Shown: positions 1 through 6,615 of the stretch, one piece after another
How positions within the stretch are numbered: position 1 is the first letter of the stretch
Layout of the letters: every line of letters begins with the position of its first letter
DNA from: Bifidobacterium parmae
GTDB taxonomy: Bacteria > Actinomycetota > Actinomycetes > Actinomycetales > Bifidobacteriaceae
Assembly: GCF_002860365.1 (NCBI RefSeq)
Contig: NZ_NMWT01000004.1
Coordinates: forward strand, 1-32,261
DNA length: 32,261 bases
Reading direction: 5' to 3'
Translations under genes and position numbers: made by a program
The notes under the pieces: model-generated
Told to the model about the DNA's origin: nothing
Database searches by the model: none
What the model saw: only the letters and a program-made list of their open reading frames with translations

Positions 1-24
1 CGTCGCGCGGCAGCTGCGCGCGGC

Positions 25-753
25 TCACGGCGCGACTCCGACGCCGTGCCGGTCATCGACATGACGACTGTCACCGTGACGACGGTCGATGCGGCGGCTG
101 TCGGCATGCCGGTGATCGTAGGAGCGGCGCACGCCGGAGAGGCACGCGCGGGTGCGCGGCATCGTCGACATGCACGGATTCTCGTCGAGGATCGTGGCGC
201 AGTCGTCGGGCGTGAAATCGTAGGCGTCCATGAGGTCGACGATCCGTTCCGTGTAGTCGTTCGGGTGCGCGGCGGTGGCGTGCAGCGAGGCGACGTCGCA
301 CGCGGTGCGCGTCGGATCGGTGACGCGCAGATTGCCGATCGTGACGAGATGACGCGGCGTGACCTTGCGCGTGAACGCGCGGACCCGATGCCCGAAATGC
401 CGCATGCGGAAATGCGATCGGGACAGCACGTCGAGCGTGCGCGGGAACTCGCCGCCCATCCACACCCACATAGCGGTGAGCGCGCACGCCGCCGTGGAAT
501 GGGGGATGATGCGGTGCACGATCGAGGCGCGGCCGTACAGGGTGGCCGCGTGCTCCGACCAGTAGCCGCTCTCCATGTCGTCCAATGTGGTGATCGTGCC
601 TTCGGCGGCGAGCCGGCCGAGGCTCATCGGGCCGGGCAGATCGCGTTCGCGCAGGATCGTAGGCACGAGCGGCGTCGTGCGCAGCCTGGGCGGCGGCTTG
701 GATGGTGCGGGCGGTGGTTCAGGTGCTGATGCGTTCGTCGTTGAAGGTTCCAT
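25..753 (-). CDS. AbiEi-antitoxin-like / type IV TA-type regulator, 242 aa
   Basis: No single function can be proven. The C-terminal half (LVTIGNLRVTDPTRTACDVA) matches the pattern of actinobacterial proteins annotated as AbiEi-type antitoxin or transcriptional regulator, in which a short 'x-V-T-x-P-x-R-T-A-x-D' motif follows a basic, DNA-contacting domain. Before it lies a stretch with HRIIPHSTAACALTAMWVWMG and FRMRHFGHRVRAF, also typical of that family. The first 35 residues are Pro/Ala-rich and look disordered; the tail is His/Arg/Asp-rich. Start chosen at ATG 753, which has a -10-like TACGGT six bases upstream and no Shine-Dalgarno; an in-frame GTG at 759 is the alternative. No AbiEii nucleotidyltransferase partner is visible, but the gene ends at the window edge so a partner could lie outside. 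Family assignment is moderately sure; antitoxin activity is inference. Confidence 0.6.
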   Translation of the reverse strand: MEPSTTNASAPEPPPAPSKPPPRLRTTPLVPTILRERDLPGPMSLGRLAAEGTITTLDDMESGYWSEHAATLYGRASIVHRIIPHSTAACALTAMWVWMGGEFPRTLDVLSRSHFRMRHFGHRVRAFTRKVTPRHLVTIGNLRVTDPTRTACDVASLHATAAHPNDYTERIVDLMDAYDFTPDDCATILDENPCMSTMPRTRACLSGVRRSYDHRHADSRRIDRRHGDSRHVDDRHGVGVAP

Positions 754-759
754 GACCAC

Positions 760-765
760 ACCGTA
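760..765 (-). promoter_or_regulatory. -10 element, leaderless start of the AbiEi-like gene
   Basis: TACGGT on the minus strand ends six bases before ATG 753, so transcription would start at or next to the start codon. No -35 match and no ribosome binding site are visible. Confidence 0.4.
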
Positions 766-814
766 GGGCGTGCGCGGCGTGCGCGCCAGCCGGGCCGGAG
801 GCCGGGGAATCGGG

Positions 815-850
815 GTGGATAACCCGGTGGACGGGCGCGAGGTTATCCAC
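815..850. repeat. Inverted repeat with DnaA-box-like arms
   Basis: GTGGATAACC (815-824) and GGTTATCCAC (841-850) are perfect 10-bp inverted arms 16 bases apart. The right arm extends to TTATCCACA (843-851), a perfect consensus DnaA box; the left arm gives TTATCCACC on the other strand, one mismatch. It lies upstream of the minus-strand AbiEi-like gene. No dnaA, dnaN or AT-rich unwinding region is present, so this is not an origin by itself. Confidence 0.55.
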
Positions 851-856
851 AGGCTG

Positions 857-1250
857 CGTGCGATGGCCGGGCCGCGTGGTGGTTCCTCCCGCTGGCGGGA
901 GGTGGCGTGCGGAGCACGTCGGAGGGTGGTCTCGGAACTCGTGCGTGTGGCCGTCGCGGGTCGTCCGGGACCACCCCCAGTCGGCTCCGCCGACAGCCCC
1001 CGCCAGCGGGGGCGGAACAGGAGGACGGTCGGGCAGGTTGGCGAACGGCGGTGGCAGTCCCCGCCGGCGGGGGCGTGGAGGTGCGTTGCGGGTTGTCGCG
1101 TGCGATGGCCGGGGTGCGTGGTGGTTCCTCCCGCTGGCGGGAGGTTGCGTGGTGGGTGGTGATGCGCACGCTGTATCCGTGTTCCTCCCGCTGGCGGGAG
1201 GTGGCGTGCGGAGCACGTCGGAGGGTGGTCCGGGCGTGTCCCCGCCGCGC
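857..1250. repeat. Cluster of GC-rich palindromic intergenic repeats upstream of metG
   Basis: The core palindrome CCTCCCGCTGGCGGGAGG occurs at about 885, 1127 and 1184. Two copies (from 857 and 1101) share the lead-in GCGATGGCCGGG, and two (885 and 1184) share the tail GGCGTGCGGAGCACGTCGG then AGGGTGGTC. An inverted half-element, ACCACCCCCAGTCGGCTCC through CCCCCGCCAGCGGGGG, lies at about 968-1012. Apart from these repeats the stretch 754-1252 contains no gene that I can support. The same family recurs elsewhere in the window. Confidence 0.85.
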
Positions 1251-1252
1251 CC

Positions 1253-1258
1253 GATAAT
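1253..1258 (+). promoter_or_regulatory. -10 element of metG (leaderless candidate)
   Basis: GATAAT ends eight bases before the metG ATG at 1267, and no Shine-Dalgarno sequence is present. The predicted transcript would begin at or within a base or two of the ATG. There is no good -35 hexamer; the region there is the end of a palindromic repeat. Confidence 0.5.
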
Positions 1259-1266
1259 TCGATCTT

Positions 1267-3144
1267 ATGAGTCATATTCTGGTGAATGTTGCATGGCCGT
1301 ATGCGAACGGCCCCCGCCATATCGGTCACGTGGCCGGTTTCGGCGTCCCCTCCGACGTGTACGCCCGCTACGAACGCATGAAGGGCAACGACGTGCTGAT
1401 GGTCTCCGGCACGGACGAGCACGGCACCCCGATCCTCGTCGAGGCGGAGAAGGAGGGCCTGACCGCGCAGGAGCTCGCGAACCGCTACAACCGCGTGATC
1501 GCCAAGGATCTGTGCGATCTGGGTCTGAGCTACGACCTGTTCACGCGCACCACCACCGGCAACCACGAGCACGTGGTGCAGGAGATGTTCACGCAGTGCC
1601 TGAAGAACGGCTACATCTACAAGGGCACGCAGCAGGTGGCGATCTCCCCGTCCACCGGCCGCACCCTGCCGGACCGCTACATCGAAGGCGAGTGCCCGAT
1701 CTGCCACGCCGAGGGCGCGCGCGGCGACCAGTGCGACGCCTGCGGCAACGAGCTCGACCCGGACGAGCTCATCAACCCCGTCTCCAAGATCAACGGCGAG
1801 ACGCCGCGCTTCGAGGAGACCGAACACTACTTCCTTGACCTGCCGGCGCTCGCCGAGGCGAACCTCGCCTGGCTGAACACCCGTGAAGGCTGGCGCACCA
1901 ACGTCATCAACTTCTCCAAGGGCCTGTTCAAGGAGGTCAAGCCGCGCGCCATCACCCGCGACATCGACTGGGGCATCCCGGTGCCGGTGAAGGGCTGGAT
2001 CGACAACCCGAACAAGAAGCTGTACGTGTGGTTCGACGCGGTGATCGGCTACCTGTCCGCCTCCATCGAATGGGCGCGCCGCCAGGGCGACCCGGAGCTG
2101 TGGCGCCAGTGGTGGAACGACCCGTCCTGCCCGGCCTACTACTTCATGGGCAAGGACAACATCACGTTCCACTCCCAGATCTGGCCCTCCGAGATGCTCG
2201 CCTACAACGGCCAGGGCTCCAAGGGCGGCGAGACCGGCAAGCTCGGCCCGCTGAACATGCCCGAACAGGTCGTCGCCTCCGAGTTCATGACGATGGAAGG
2301 CAAGAAGTTCTCCTCCTCGCGCGGCATCGTCATCTACGTCAAGGACATCCTCTCCCGCTACCCGGTGGACGCCGTGCGCTACTACATCTCCATCGCCGGC
2401 CCGGAGAGCTCCGACTCCGACTTCACGTGGGCCGAGTTCGTGCGCCACAACAACGAGGAGCTCGCCTCCTCGTGGGGCAACCTGGTCAACCGCGTCGCCA
2501 ACCTCATCGCCAAGAACTTCGGCGAGATCCCGGCGCTCGACGAGGATTCGATGACCGACGAGGACCGCGCCCTGCTCAACGAGACGCGCGGCGCGTTCGC
2601 CACGGTCGGCGGCTTCATCGAGAACCACCACCAGAAGGCGGGCCTCATCGAGGCGATGCGCGTGGTCGGCGACATCAACAAGTACATCTCCGCGACCGAA
2701 CCGTGGAAGATTAAGGACGACGAGAAGCGTCTCGGCACCGTGCTGCACGTGGCCGCGCAGGCCGTCTCCGACGCGAACCACCTGCTCGCTCCGTTCCTGC
2801 CGCACGCCTCGCAGAAGGTGTGGGAGGCCCTGGGCGGCAAGGGCGTGTTCTCTCCGCTGCCGCGTCTCGAAGAGGTCGAGGATCTCGACAAGCCGGGCTT
2901 CGAGTACCCGATCATCACCGGCGACTACAAGCTCGGCGAGACCGTGCACCCGTGGGAGAGCGAACCGATCGAGGTGGGCGCCCCCGTCGCCAAGCCGACG
3001 CCGATCTTCGCGAAGATCCCGAAGGAGGCCGTCGAGGAGGAACTCGCCCGCTTCGACGAGGCGCTCGCCGCCCGTCGCGCCGCCGAGGCCGAACGCCTTG
3101 CCGCCGAAAAGGCCAAGCTCGCCGCCGAGGAGAAGGCCGAGTAA
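1267..3144 (+). CDS. metG: Methionyl-tRNA synthetase (metG), 625 aa
   Basis: Class I aminoacyl-tRNA synthetase that charges tRNA-Met (initiator and elongator) with methionine in the cytosol. The HIGH motif is seen as HIGH at residues 18-21 (PRHIGHVAG). The KMSKS-equivalent loop is KFSSS at 347-351. The CP-domain zinc knuckle has the four cysteines C143, C146, C156 and C159. The catalytic and anticodon-binding domains are followed by a low-complexity Ala/Glu/Lys tail from about residue 590, and no EMAP-like C-terminal tRNA-binding domain is present. ATG 1267 is well supported because the conserved N-terminus ([13 protein letters not shown]) begins right there. It appears to be translated without a leader. 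In bifidobacteria metG is commonly followed by tatD (my recollection); here a repeat cluster and an ATPase gene separate the two. Confidence 0.97.
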   Translation: MSHILVNVAWPYANGPRHIGHVAGFGVPSDVYARYERMKGNDVLMVSGTDEHGTPILVEAEKEGLTAQELANRYNRVIAKDLCDLGLSYDLFTRTTTGNHEHVVQEMFTQCLKNGYIYKGTQQVAISPSTGRTLPDRYIEGECPICHAEGARGDQCDACGNELDPDELINPVSKINGETPRFEETEHYFLDLPALAEANLAWLNTREGWRTNVINFSKGLFKEVKPRAITRDIDWGIPVPVKGWIDNPNKKLYVWFDAVIGYLSASIEWARRQGDPELWRQWWNDPSCPAYYFMGKDNITFHSQIWPSEMLAYNGQGSKGGETGKLGPLNMPEQVVASEFMTMEGKKFSSSRGIVIYVKDILSRYPVDAVRYYISIAGPESSDSDFTWAEFVRHNNEELASSWGNLVNRVANLIAKNFGEIPALDEDSMTDEDRALLNETRGAFATVGGFIENHHQKAGLIEAMRVVGDINKYISATEPWKIKDDEKRLGTVLHVAAQAVSDANHLLAPFLPHASQKVWEALGGKGVFSPLPRLEEVEDLDKPGFEYPIITGDYKLGETVHPWESEPIEVGAPVAKPTPIFAKIPKEAVEEELARFDEALAARRAAEAERLAAEKAKLAAEEKAE

Positions 3145-3159
3145 GCCCGGTGCCTTGCT

Positions 3160-3370
3160 TCCGCCGGCGGGCTGAGCCGTGAAGCAAACGCGGAAGCGTT
3201 TGTAGGCGAAGGCGAACGACAGTGAGCAAATATGATGTCGGCCGAAGGCCGTCCATAATTGCAGGGGCCGGAGGCTGTCCCGCGAAGCGGGATGAGGGTG
3301 GTTGTCCGGTGGGTCGGCCGGGACCACCCCCAGTCTCGCTACGCTCGACAGCCCCCGCCAGCGGGGGCGG
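3160..3370. repeat. Long palindromic intergenic repeat after metG
   Basis: A composite element starts 20 bases after metG. It contains the hairpin CAAACGC-GGAA-GCGTTTG (3185-3202), a GGCCGAAGGCC hairpin (about 3240), a half-element around CTGTCCCGCGAAGCGGGA (about 3271-3290), then the inverted half with CCCCCAGTCTCGCTACG and CCCCCGCCAGCGGGGG (about 3328-3366). Bases 3165-3310 are, in reverse complement, highly similar to 27150-27296. It may act as the metG terminator although it has no T-tract. Confidence 0.8.
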
Positions 3371-3622
3371 ATTTGTAGCGTTGCCGGATGTGGGCGACTC
3401 CGCGACAGCCCCGCCGGGGCGGATTTGCTGCCATGGTGATGCTAAGCGGTTACAAAATCGTTACATAGTGCCCAGAGGTTTCTCAGGAACGCACATCATT
3501 CCTCCAAGGGATTGACGGTTAACTTAGTCATGTCAGCGGTTGGGAGTTCCTCCCGAAGTCAATATCACTGGCGAGGTTCTTCCCGGACCCCATAACTGAA
3601 CCCTTCTTCTCTCTTCTCTCTC
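3371..3622. other. Intergenic stretch without a recognisable gene
   Basis: The sequence between the repeat and the terminator at 3623 is less GC-rich than its surroundings from about 3430 to 3600. It shows no convincing coding frame, tRNA or conserved RNA. A TTGACG hexamer at 3512-3517 has no matching -10 at normal spacing. The presence of a strong terminator just downstream suggests that a short transcript may cross this stretch. Confidence 0.4.
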
Positions 3623-3654
3623 ACCCGGCGGCTTCTCCCCGCCGGGTTTCTTTT
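3623..3654 (+). terminator. Intrinsic terminator upstream of the ATPase gene
   Basis: Perfect 9-bp stem ACCCGGCGG (3623-3631) and CCGCCGGGT (3639-3647) with a 7-base loop, followed by TTCTTTT. What it terminates is unclear: metG ends almost 480 bases upstream, and no gene lies between. Confidence 0.75.
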
Positions 3655-3691
3655 CGCCGCTTTTACCGCGTCCCCGCGCTCGCATTCGGGC

Positions 3692-3835
3692 GTCATCGGC
3701 AAGTGCGCCGACGGCGTGGTCCTGCGCGCGGTGACGCGCCTGCGCAACGGCGGCGCGAAGACCGACGTCGATCCCGCCGCGCTCCGGACCGTCGAACGCC
3801 TCACCGGCGTGGATTGCGAGAACTGCCGGAAGTAG
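3692..3835 (+). pseudogene. Possible 3' fragment of an unidentified gene
   Basis: One frame (GTC at 3692 to TAG at 3833-3835) has strong third-position G/C bias and a protein-like composition, ending RTVERLTGVDCENCRK. No start codon with a ribosome binding site is present, and directly upstream lies a terminator, so it reads like the tail of a gene whose front has been lost. I do not recognise the family. It lies beside the iterons and the accessory-looking ATPase, a spot where rearrangement would be unsurprising. It could equally be chance in GC-rich DNA. Confidence 0.3.
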
Positions 3836-3867
3836 GCGGCGATGCTGGATTTCGATTCCGGAATCGT

Positions 3868-3946
3868 TGTTTTTGTGAAATTGCGCTGGGTTGAAACCTC
3901 TGTTTTTGTGAAAATCTGATACAGTATAATCGCTGTTTTTGTGAAA
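3868..3946. repeat. Three 13-bp iterons at an exact 33-bp period
   Basis: TGTTTTTGTGAAA occurs perfectly at 3868-3880, 3901-3913 and 3934-3946, i.e. every 33 bases, with unrelated 20-base spacers. The array directly precedes the ATPase gene and brackets its TATAAT box. Period, identity and position fit a binding site for a protein, possibly an operator. Confidence 0.85.
3925..3930 (+). promoter_or_regulatory. -10 box of the ATPase gene, inside the iteron array
   Basis: TATAAT (perfect consensus) sits between iterons 2 and 3, about 46 bases before the ATPase start. TTTTTG at 3903-3908, inside iteron 2, is a weak -35 with a 16-base spacer. A protein bound to the iterons would cover this promoter. 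Confidence 0.6.
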
Positions 3947-3975
3947 AAGATTGATTTTCCAACGTTTGTGGAGAT

Positions 3976-5340
3976 ATGATGCTGCAGCGTAAAGCATATC
4001 AGCGATTAATGGAATGGAAGCTCCAGTCGCAGGGGCACACGGCCATGCTCATCGAGGGGGCACGCCGCGTGGGCAAGAGCACGCTCGCCGAGGAGTTCGG
4101 TCGCAACGAGTACGCGTCGTGTCTCACCGTCGATTTCACCCATGCTCCCGACGATGTGCTGGCATATTTCCAAGACATGCGCAATGATCTGGATACGTTC
4201 TTCCTGTATCTGTCCGCCTACTATGGCGTGACGCTGCACGAGCGGAACAGCCTCATCATCTTCGATGAAGTGCAGTTGTACCCGAAAGCCCGCGAAGCCA
4301 TCAAGCAACTCGTCGCGGACGGGCGGTTCGACTTCATCGAAACAGGGTCCCTGGTGTCCATCAAGGAGAATGTCCGGGACATTCTCATCCCCTCCGAAGA
4401 ACGCTCGTTGGCATTGGATCCGTTCGATTTCGACGAGTTCCTATGGGCAATGGGGGAGGAACCGCTAAGCCGGGCGATCGCCGATTCCTATGAGAGACTC
4501 CGGCCGTTGCCCGATTCGCTGCATCGCAAAGCCATGCGCCTGTTCCGCGAGTACATGCTTGTCGGAGGCATGCCGCAGGCGGTCGAAACCTATGTCCGGA
4601 CACGTGATTTCCATCAGGTGGATGCGGTGAAGCGCGATATTCTCAAGCTGTACCGCGACGACATCGCCAAACACGCGGGGTCGGCCAGAAGACGCGTCAC
4701 CCTGCTGTTCGACGGTCTGGTGTCGCAGCTGTCGAAGCACGAGAAGCGGTACAGCCTTTCCTCTTTGGATACGAACGCCCGCATGCGTGATTATGACGAT
4801 GCGTTCTTCTGGCTGTCGGATGCATGCGTCACCAATGACTGCGTCAACTCCACCGATCCGACCGTAGGACTTGGGGCATACGCCGACAGGGCGACGGTCA
4901 AATGCTACATGGCGGACACCGGTCTGCTGGTCACGCAGGCCTTGGCCGATTCCCGGACTACGGAGGATGACATCTACCGTGACGTGCTGCTGGGGAAGAT
5001 CGCCGTCAACGAGGGCATGCTCGTGGAGAACGTCGTGGCCCAGCTGCTGCATGCCGGCGGCCATCGGCTGTACTTCTATTCCCGCAGCAGCCGCAACGAC
5101 GCCGCAAGCACCATGGAGGTCGATTTCCTTATCGTCTCCCGGTATCCGAACGCCGCCATGAAGCCCCGCATCAGTCCCATCGAGGTCAAGTCCGGAACCC
5201 GATACCGCACCGTATCCCTTGACAAGTTCAAGAACAAATTCGGACAACGCGTGGGCCTGGAGTACGTGCTTCACCCCAAGCCGTTGACGGTGGCCGGCGA
5301 CAGACGATATCTGCCGCTGTACATGGCCGGATTGTTGTAG
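3976..5340 (+). CDS. AAA-type ATPase with DUF4143 / PD-(D/E)XK-like C-terminus, 454 aa
   Basis: Walker A is GARRVGKST at residues 28-36, and Walker B is SLIIFDEVQLYP near residue 97. The 'FETGSLVSIKEN' sensor region and 'EERSLALDPFDFDEFL' are hallmarks of the AAA_14/DUF4143 family. The C-terminus carries a nuclease-like pattern: E381 and D383 in MEVDFLIV, then E403-V-K405 in IEVKSG. Family members are widespread in gut bacteria, often as isolated accessory genes; their substrate is not established. Two ATGs stand in tandem (3976 and 3979). The GGAG at 3970-3973 is better spaced (5 bases) for 3979. The gene is visibly less GC-rich than metG or tatD on either side and splits them, which suggests acquisition. 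The promoter lies within three iterons. Family call is firm, function unknown. Confidence 0.85.
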   Translation: MMLQRKAYQRLMEWKLQSQGHTAMLIEGARRVGKSTLAEEFGRNEYASCLTVDFTHAPDDVLAYFQDMRNDLDTFFLYLSAYYGVTLHERNSLIIFDEVQLYPKAREAIKQLVADGRFDFIETGSLVSIKENVRDILIPSEERSLALDPFDFDEFLWAMGEEPLSRAIADSYERLRPLPDSLHRKAMRLFREYMLVGGMPQAVETYVRTRDFHQVDAVKRDILKLYRDDIAKHAGSARRRVTLLFDGLVSQLSKHEKRYSLSSLDTNARMRDYDDAFFWLSDACVTNDCVNSTDPTVGLGAYADRATVKCYMADTGLLVTQALADSRTTEDDIYRDVLLGKIAVNEGMLVENVVAQLLHAGGHRLYFYSRSSRNDAASTMEVDFLIVSRYPNAAMKPRISPIEVKSGTRYRTVSLDKFKNKFGQRVGLEYVLHPKPLTVAGDRRYLPLYMAGLL

Positions 5341-5367
5341 GAACAGATCGTCCGCCGCACGCCTCGC

Positions 5368-5373
5368 TAGACT
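5368..5373 (+). promoter_or_regulatory. -10 element of the tatD-family gene (leaderless candidate)
   Basis: TAGACT ends eight bases before ATG 5382, the same distance as in metG and the gene at 9155. No Shine-Dalgarno site of normal strength is present (only GGGCGGG). It implies that tatD has its own promoter downstream of the ATPase gene. Confidence 0.45.
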
Positions 5374-5381
5374 GGGCGGGT

Positions 5382-6341
5382 ATGAGCAAGCATCATCATC
5401 GCGACCGCAGCTGGGCGCCCGCGCCGGAACCGCTGCCGGAAGGCGCCCACGTCATCGACAATCACACGCACGTCGCCTCCGTCGTGCCGTTCGCACGCGC
5501 GATGAGCCACGAGGCCGTCGCGAAAGGACAGCCGGAAGTCCCCGTCTACGACGTCGACGAACTGCTCGCGCAGGCGGCGGCGGTCGGCGTGACCGGAATC
5601 ATCGACTGCGGCTGCGAACTGCCGAACCTCCAACGCGCAATCGACATGGCCGTCGCGCACCCGGGCGTCGTGCACGCGGCGATTGCCATCCACCCGAACG
5701 AGGCCGTGCGTCACGGCCACCGCGCGGTGGCCGGGCCGGACGGACTGGCCGTCACGTACAAGCCGTACCACGACGTGCCGTTCGACGAGGCCATGGCCGA
5801 GGTCGAACGCCTCGCACGCGCGTACCCGGACCAGGTCGTCGCGATCGGCGAGACCGGCATGGACCTGTTCCGCACCGGCGAGGGCGCGCTGGAACTGCAA
5901 CGCGAGGCGTTCCGCGCGCACATCGCGCTCGCCAAGGAGCTGAACCTGCCGATGCAGATCCACGACCGCGACTCGCATCGCGAAGTGATCGAGACGCTGC
6001 TCGCCGACGGCGCGCCCGAACGCACCGTCTTCCACTCGTATTCCGGCGACGCCGAGATGGCCGCGATCGCGCGCGAGAACGGCTGGTACCTGAGCTTCTC
6101 CGGCACGGTGAGCTACAAGGGCAACGAGGGAATCCGCGAATCGTTGCGCATCGTCGGACTCGACCACGCGATGGTGGAGACCGACGCGCCGTACCTCACG
6201 CCGATGCCGTACCGCGGGCGCACGAACGCGCCGTACATGATCCCGTACACGTTGCGCGCGATGGCCGATACGCTCGACATGCCGCTCGCGGCGGTGGCGC
6301 GCGGCACCCGCGCCACCACGCGCGCGGTGTACGGCGTGTGA
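5382..6341 (+). CDS. TatD-family metal-dependent hydrolase/DNase, 319 aa
   Basis: Member of the TatD family of TIM-barrel metal-dependent phosphoesterases, whose studied members are 3'-5' DNases or D-aminoacyl-tRNA deacylases. Metal-binding HxH is H28/H30 in DNHTHV. The conserved Glu sits in GETGMD, the next His in MQIHDRD, then VFHSYSG, and the catalytic Asp in ETDAPYL. A 20-residue His/Pro-rich N-terminal extension (SKHHHRDRS) precedes the barrel. Length is slightly above the usual 260 residues because of that extension and a loop around residues 85-140. The start at 5382 is supported by a -10 box eight bases upstream. After the stop, 6342-6420 is low-complexity GCGGTGACG-like sequence. The physiological substrate cannot be told from sequence. 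Confidence 0.92.
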   Translation: MSKHHHRDRSWAPAPEPLPEGAHVIDNHTHVASVVPFARAMSHEAVAKGQPEVPVYDVDELLAQAAAVGVTGIIDCGCELPNLQRAIDMAVAHPGVVHAAIAIHPNEAVRHGHRAVAGPDGLAVTYKPYHDVPFDEAMAEVERLARAYPDQVVAIGETGMDLFRTGEGALELQREAFRAHIALAKELNLPMQIHDRDSHREVIETLLADGAPERTVFHSYSGDAEMAAIARENGWYLSFSGTVSYKGNEGIRESLRIVGLDHAMVETDAPYLTPMPYRGRTNAPYMIPYTLRAMADTLDMPLAAVARGTRATTRAVYGV

Positions 6342-6493
6342 GGCGCGGCGGCGTGCGCGTGCGGTGACGGTGCGGTGACGCGGGCGCGGCGGCGGTGACG
6401 ACGGCGCGGTGATGCGGGTTTATCGGGCGAAGTGGGGGAACGATGGTGGATTTCCGTGCGATTTCGCCGCGATGATTCGCACTGCTGGTGAAT

Positions 6494-6522
6494 TTGTGGT
6501 GATTGCGTCAGAGGACTACGAT
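6494..6522 (+). promoter_or_regulatory. Putative kup promoter
   Basis: TTGTGG (6494-6499), a 17-base spacer and TACGAT (6517-6522) give a plausible sigma-A promoter about 94 bases before kup. The leader between them shows no recognised riboswitch. Confidence 0.4.
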
Positions 6523-6615
6523 GATTGCCCGAATGAAGCGAGTGTGACGCAAGAGACGAAAGAGCATCGAGAACGGCAGGCAGTGTGAGGCTGCTCCGCA
6601 TGGAGGATTGAGCGT

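Noticed and set aside
815-851. Replication origin
   Set aside because: Only two DnaA-like boxes, no AT-rich region and no dnaA/dnaN/parB genes around.
25-3327. Open frame of 1100 codons on the minus strand covering the metG region
   Set aside because: Most of it is the antisense mirror of metG and of repeats; the translation is Val/Arg/Gly-rich without motifs. Only its last part (25-753) is a real gene, with its own start at 753.
3868-3946. Small CRISPR-like array
   Set aside because: Repeats are only 13 bp with 20-bp spacers and three copies; no cas genes; the array sits on a promoter.
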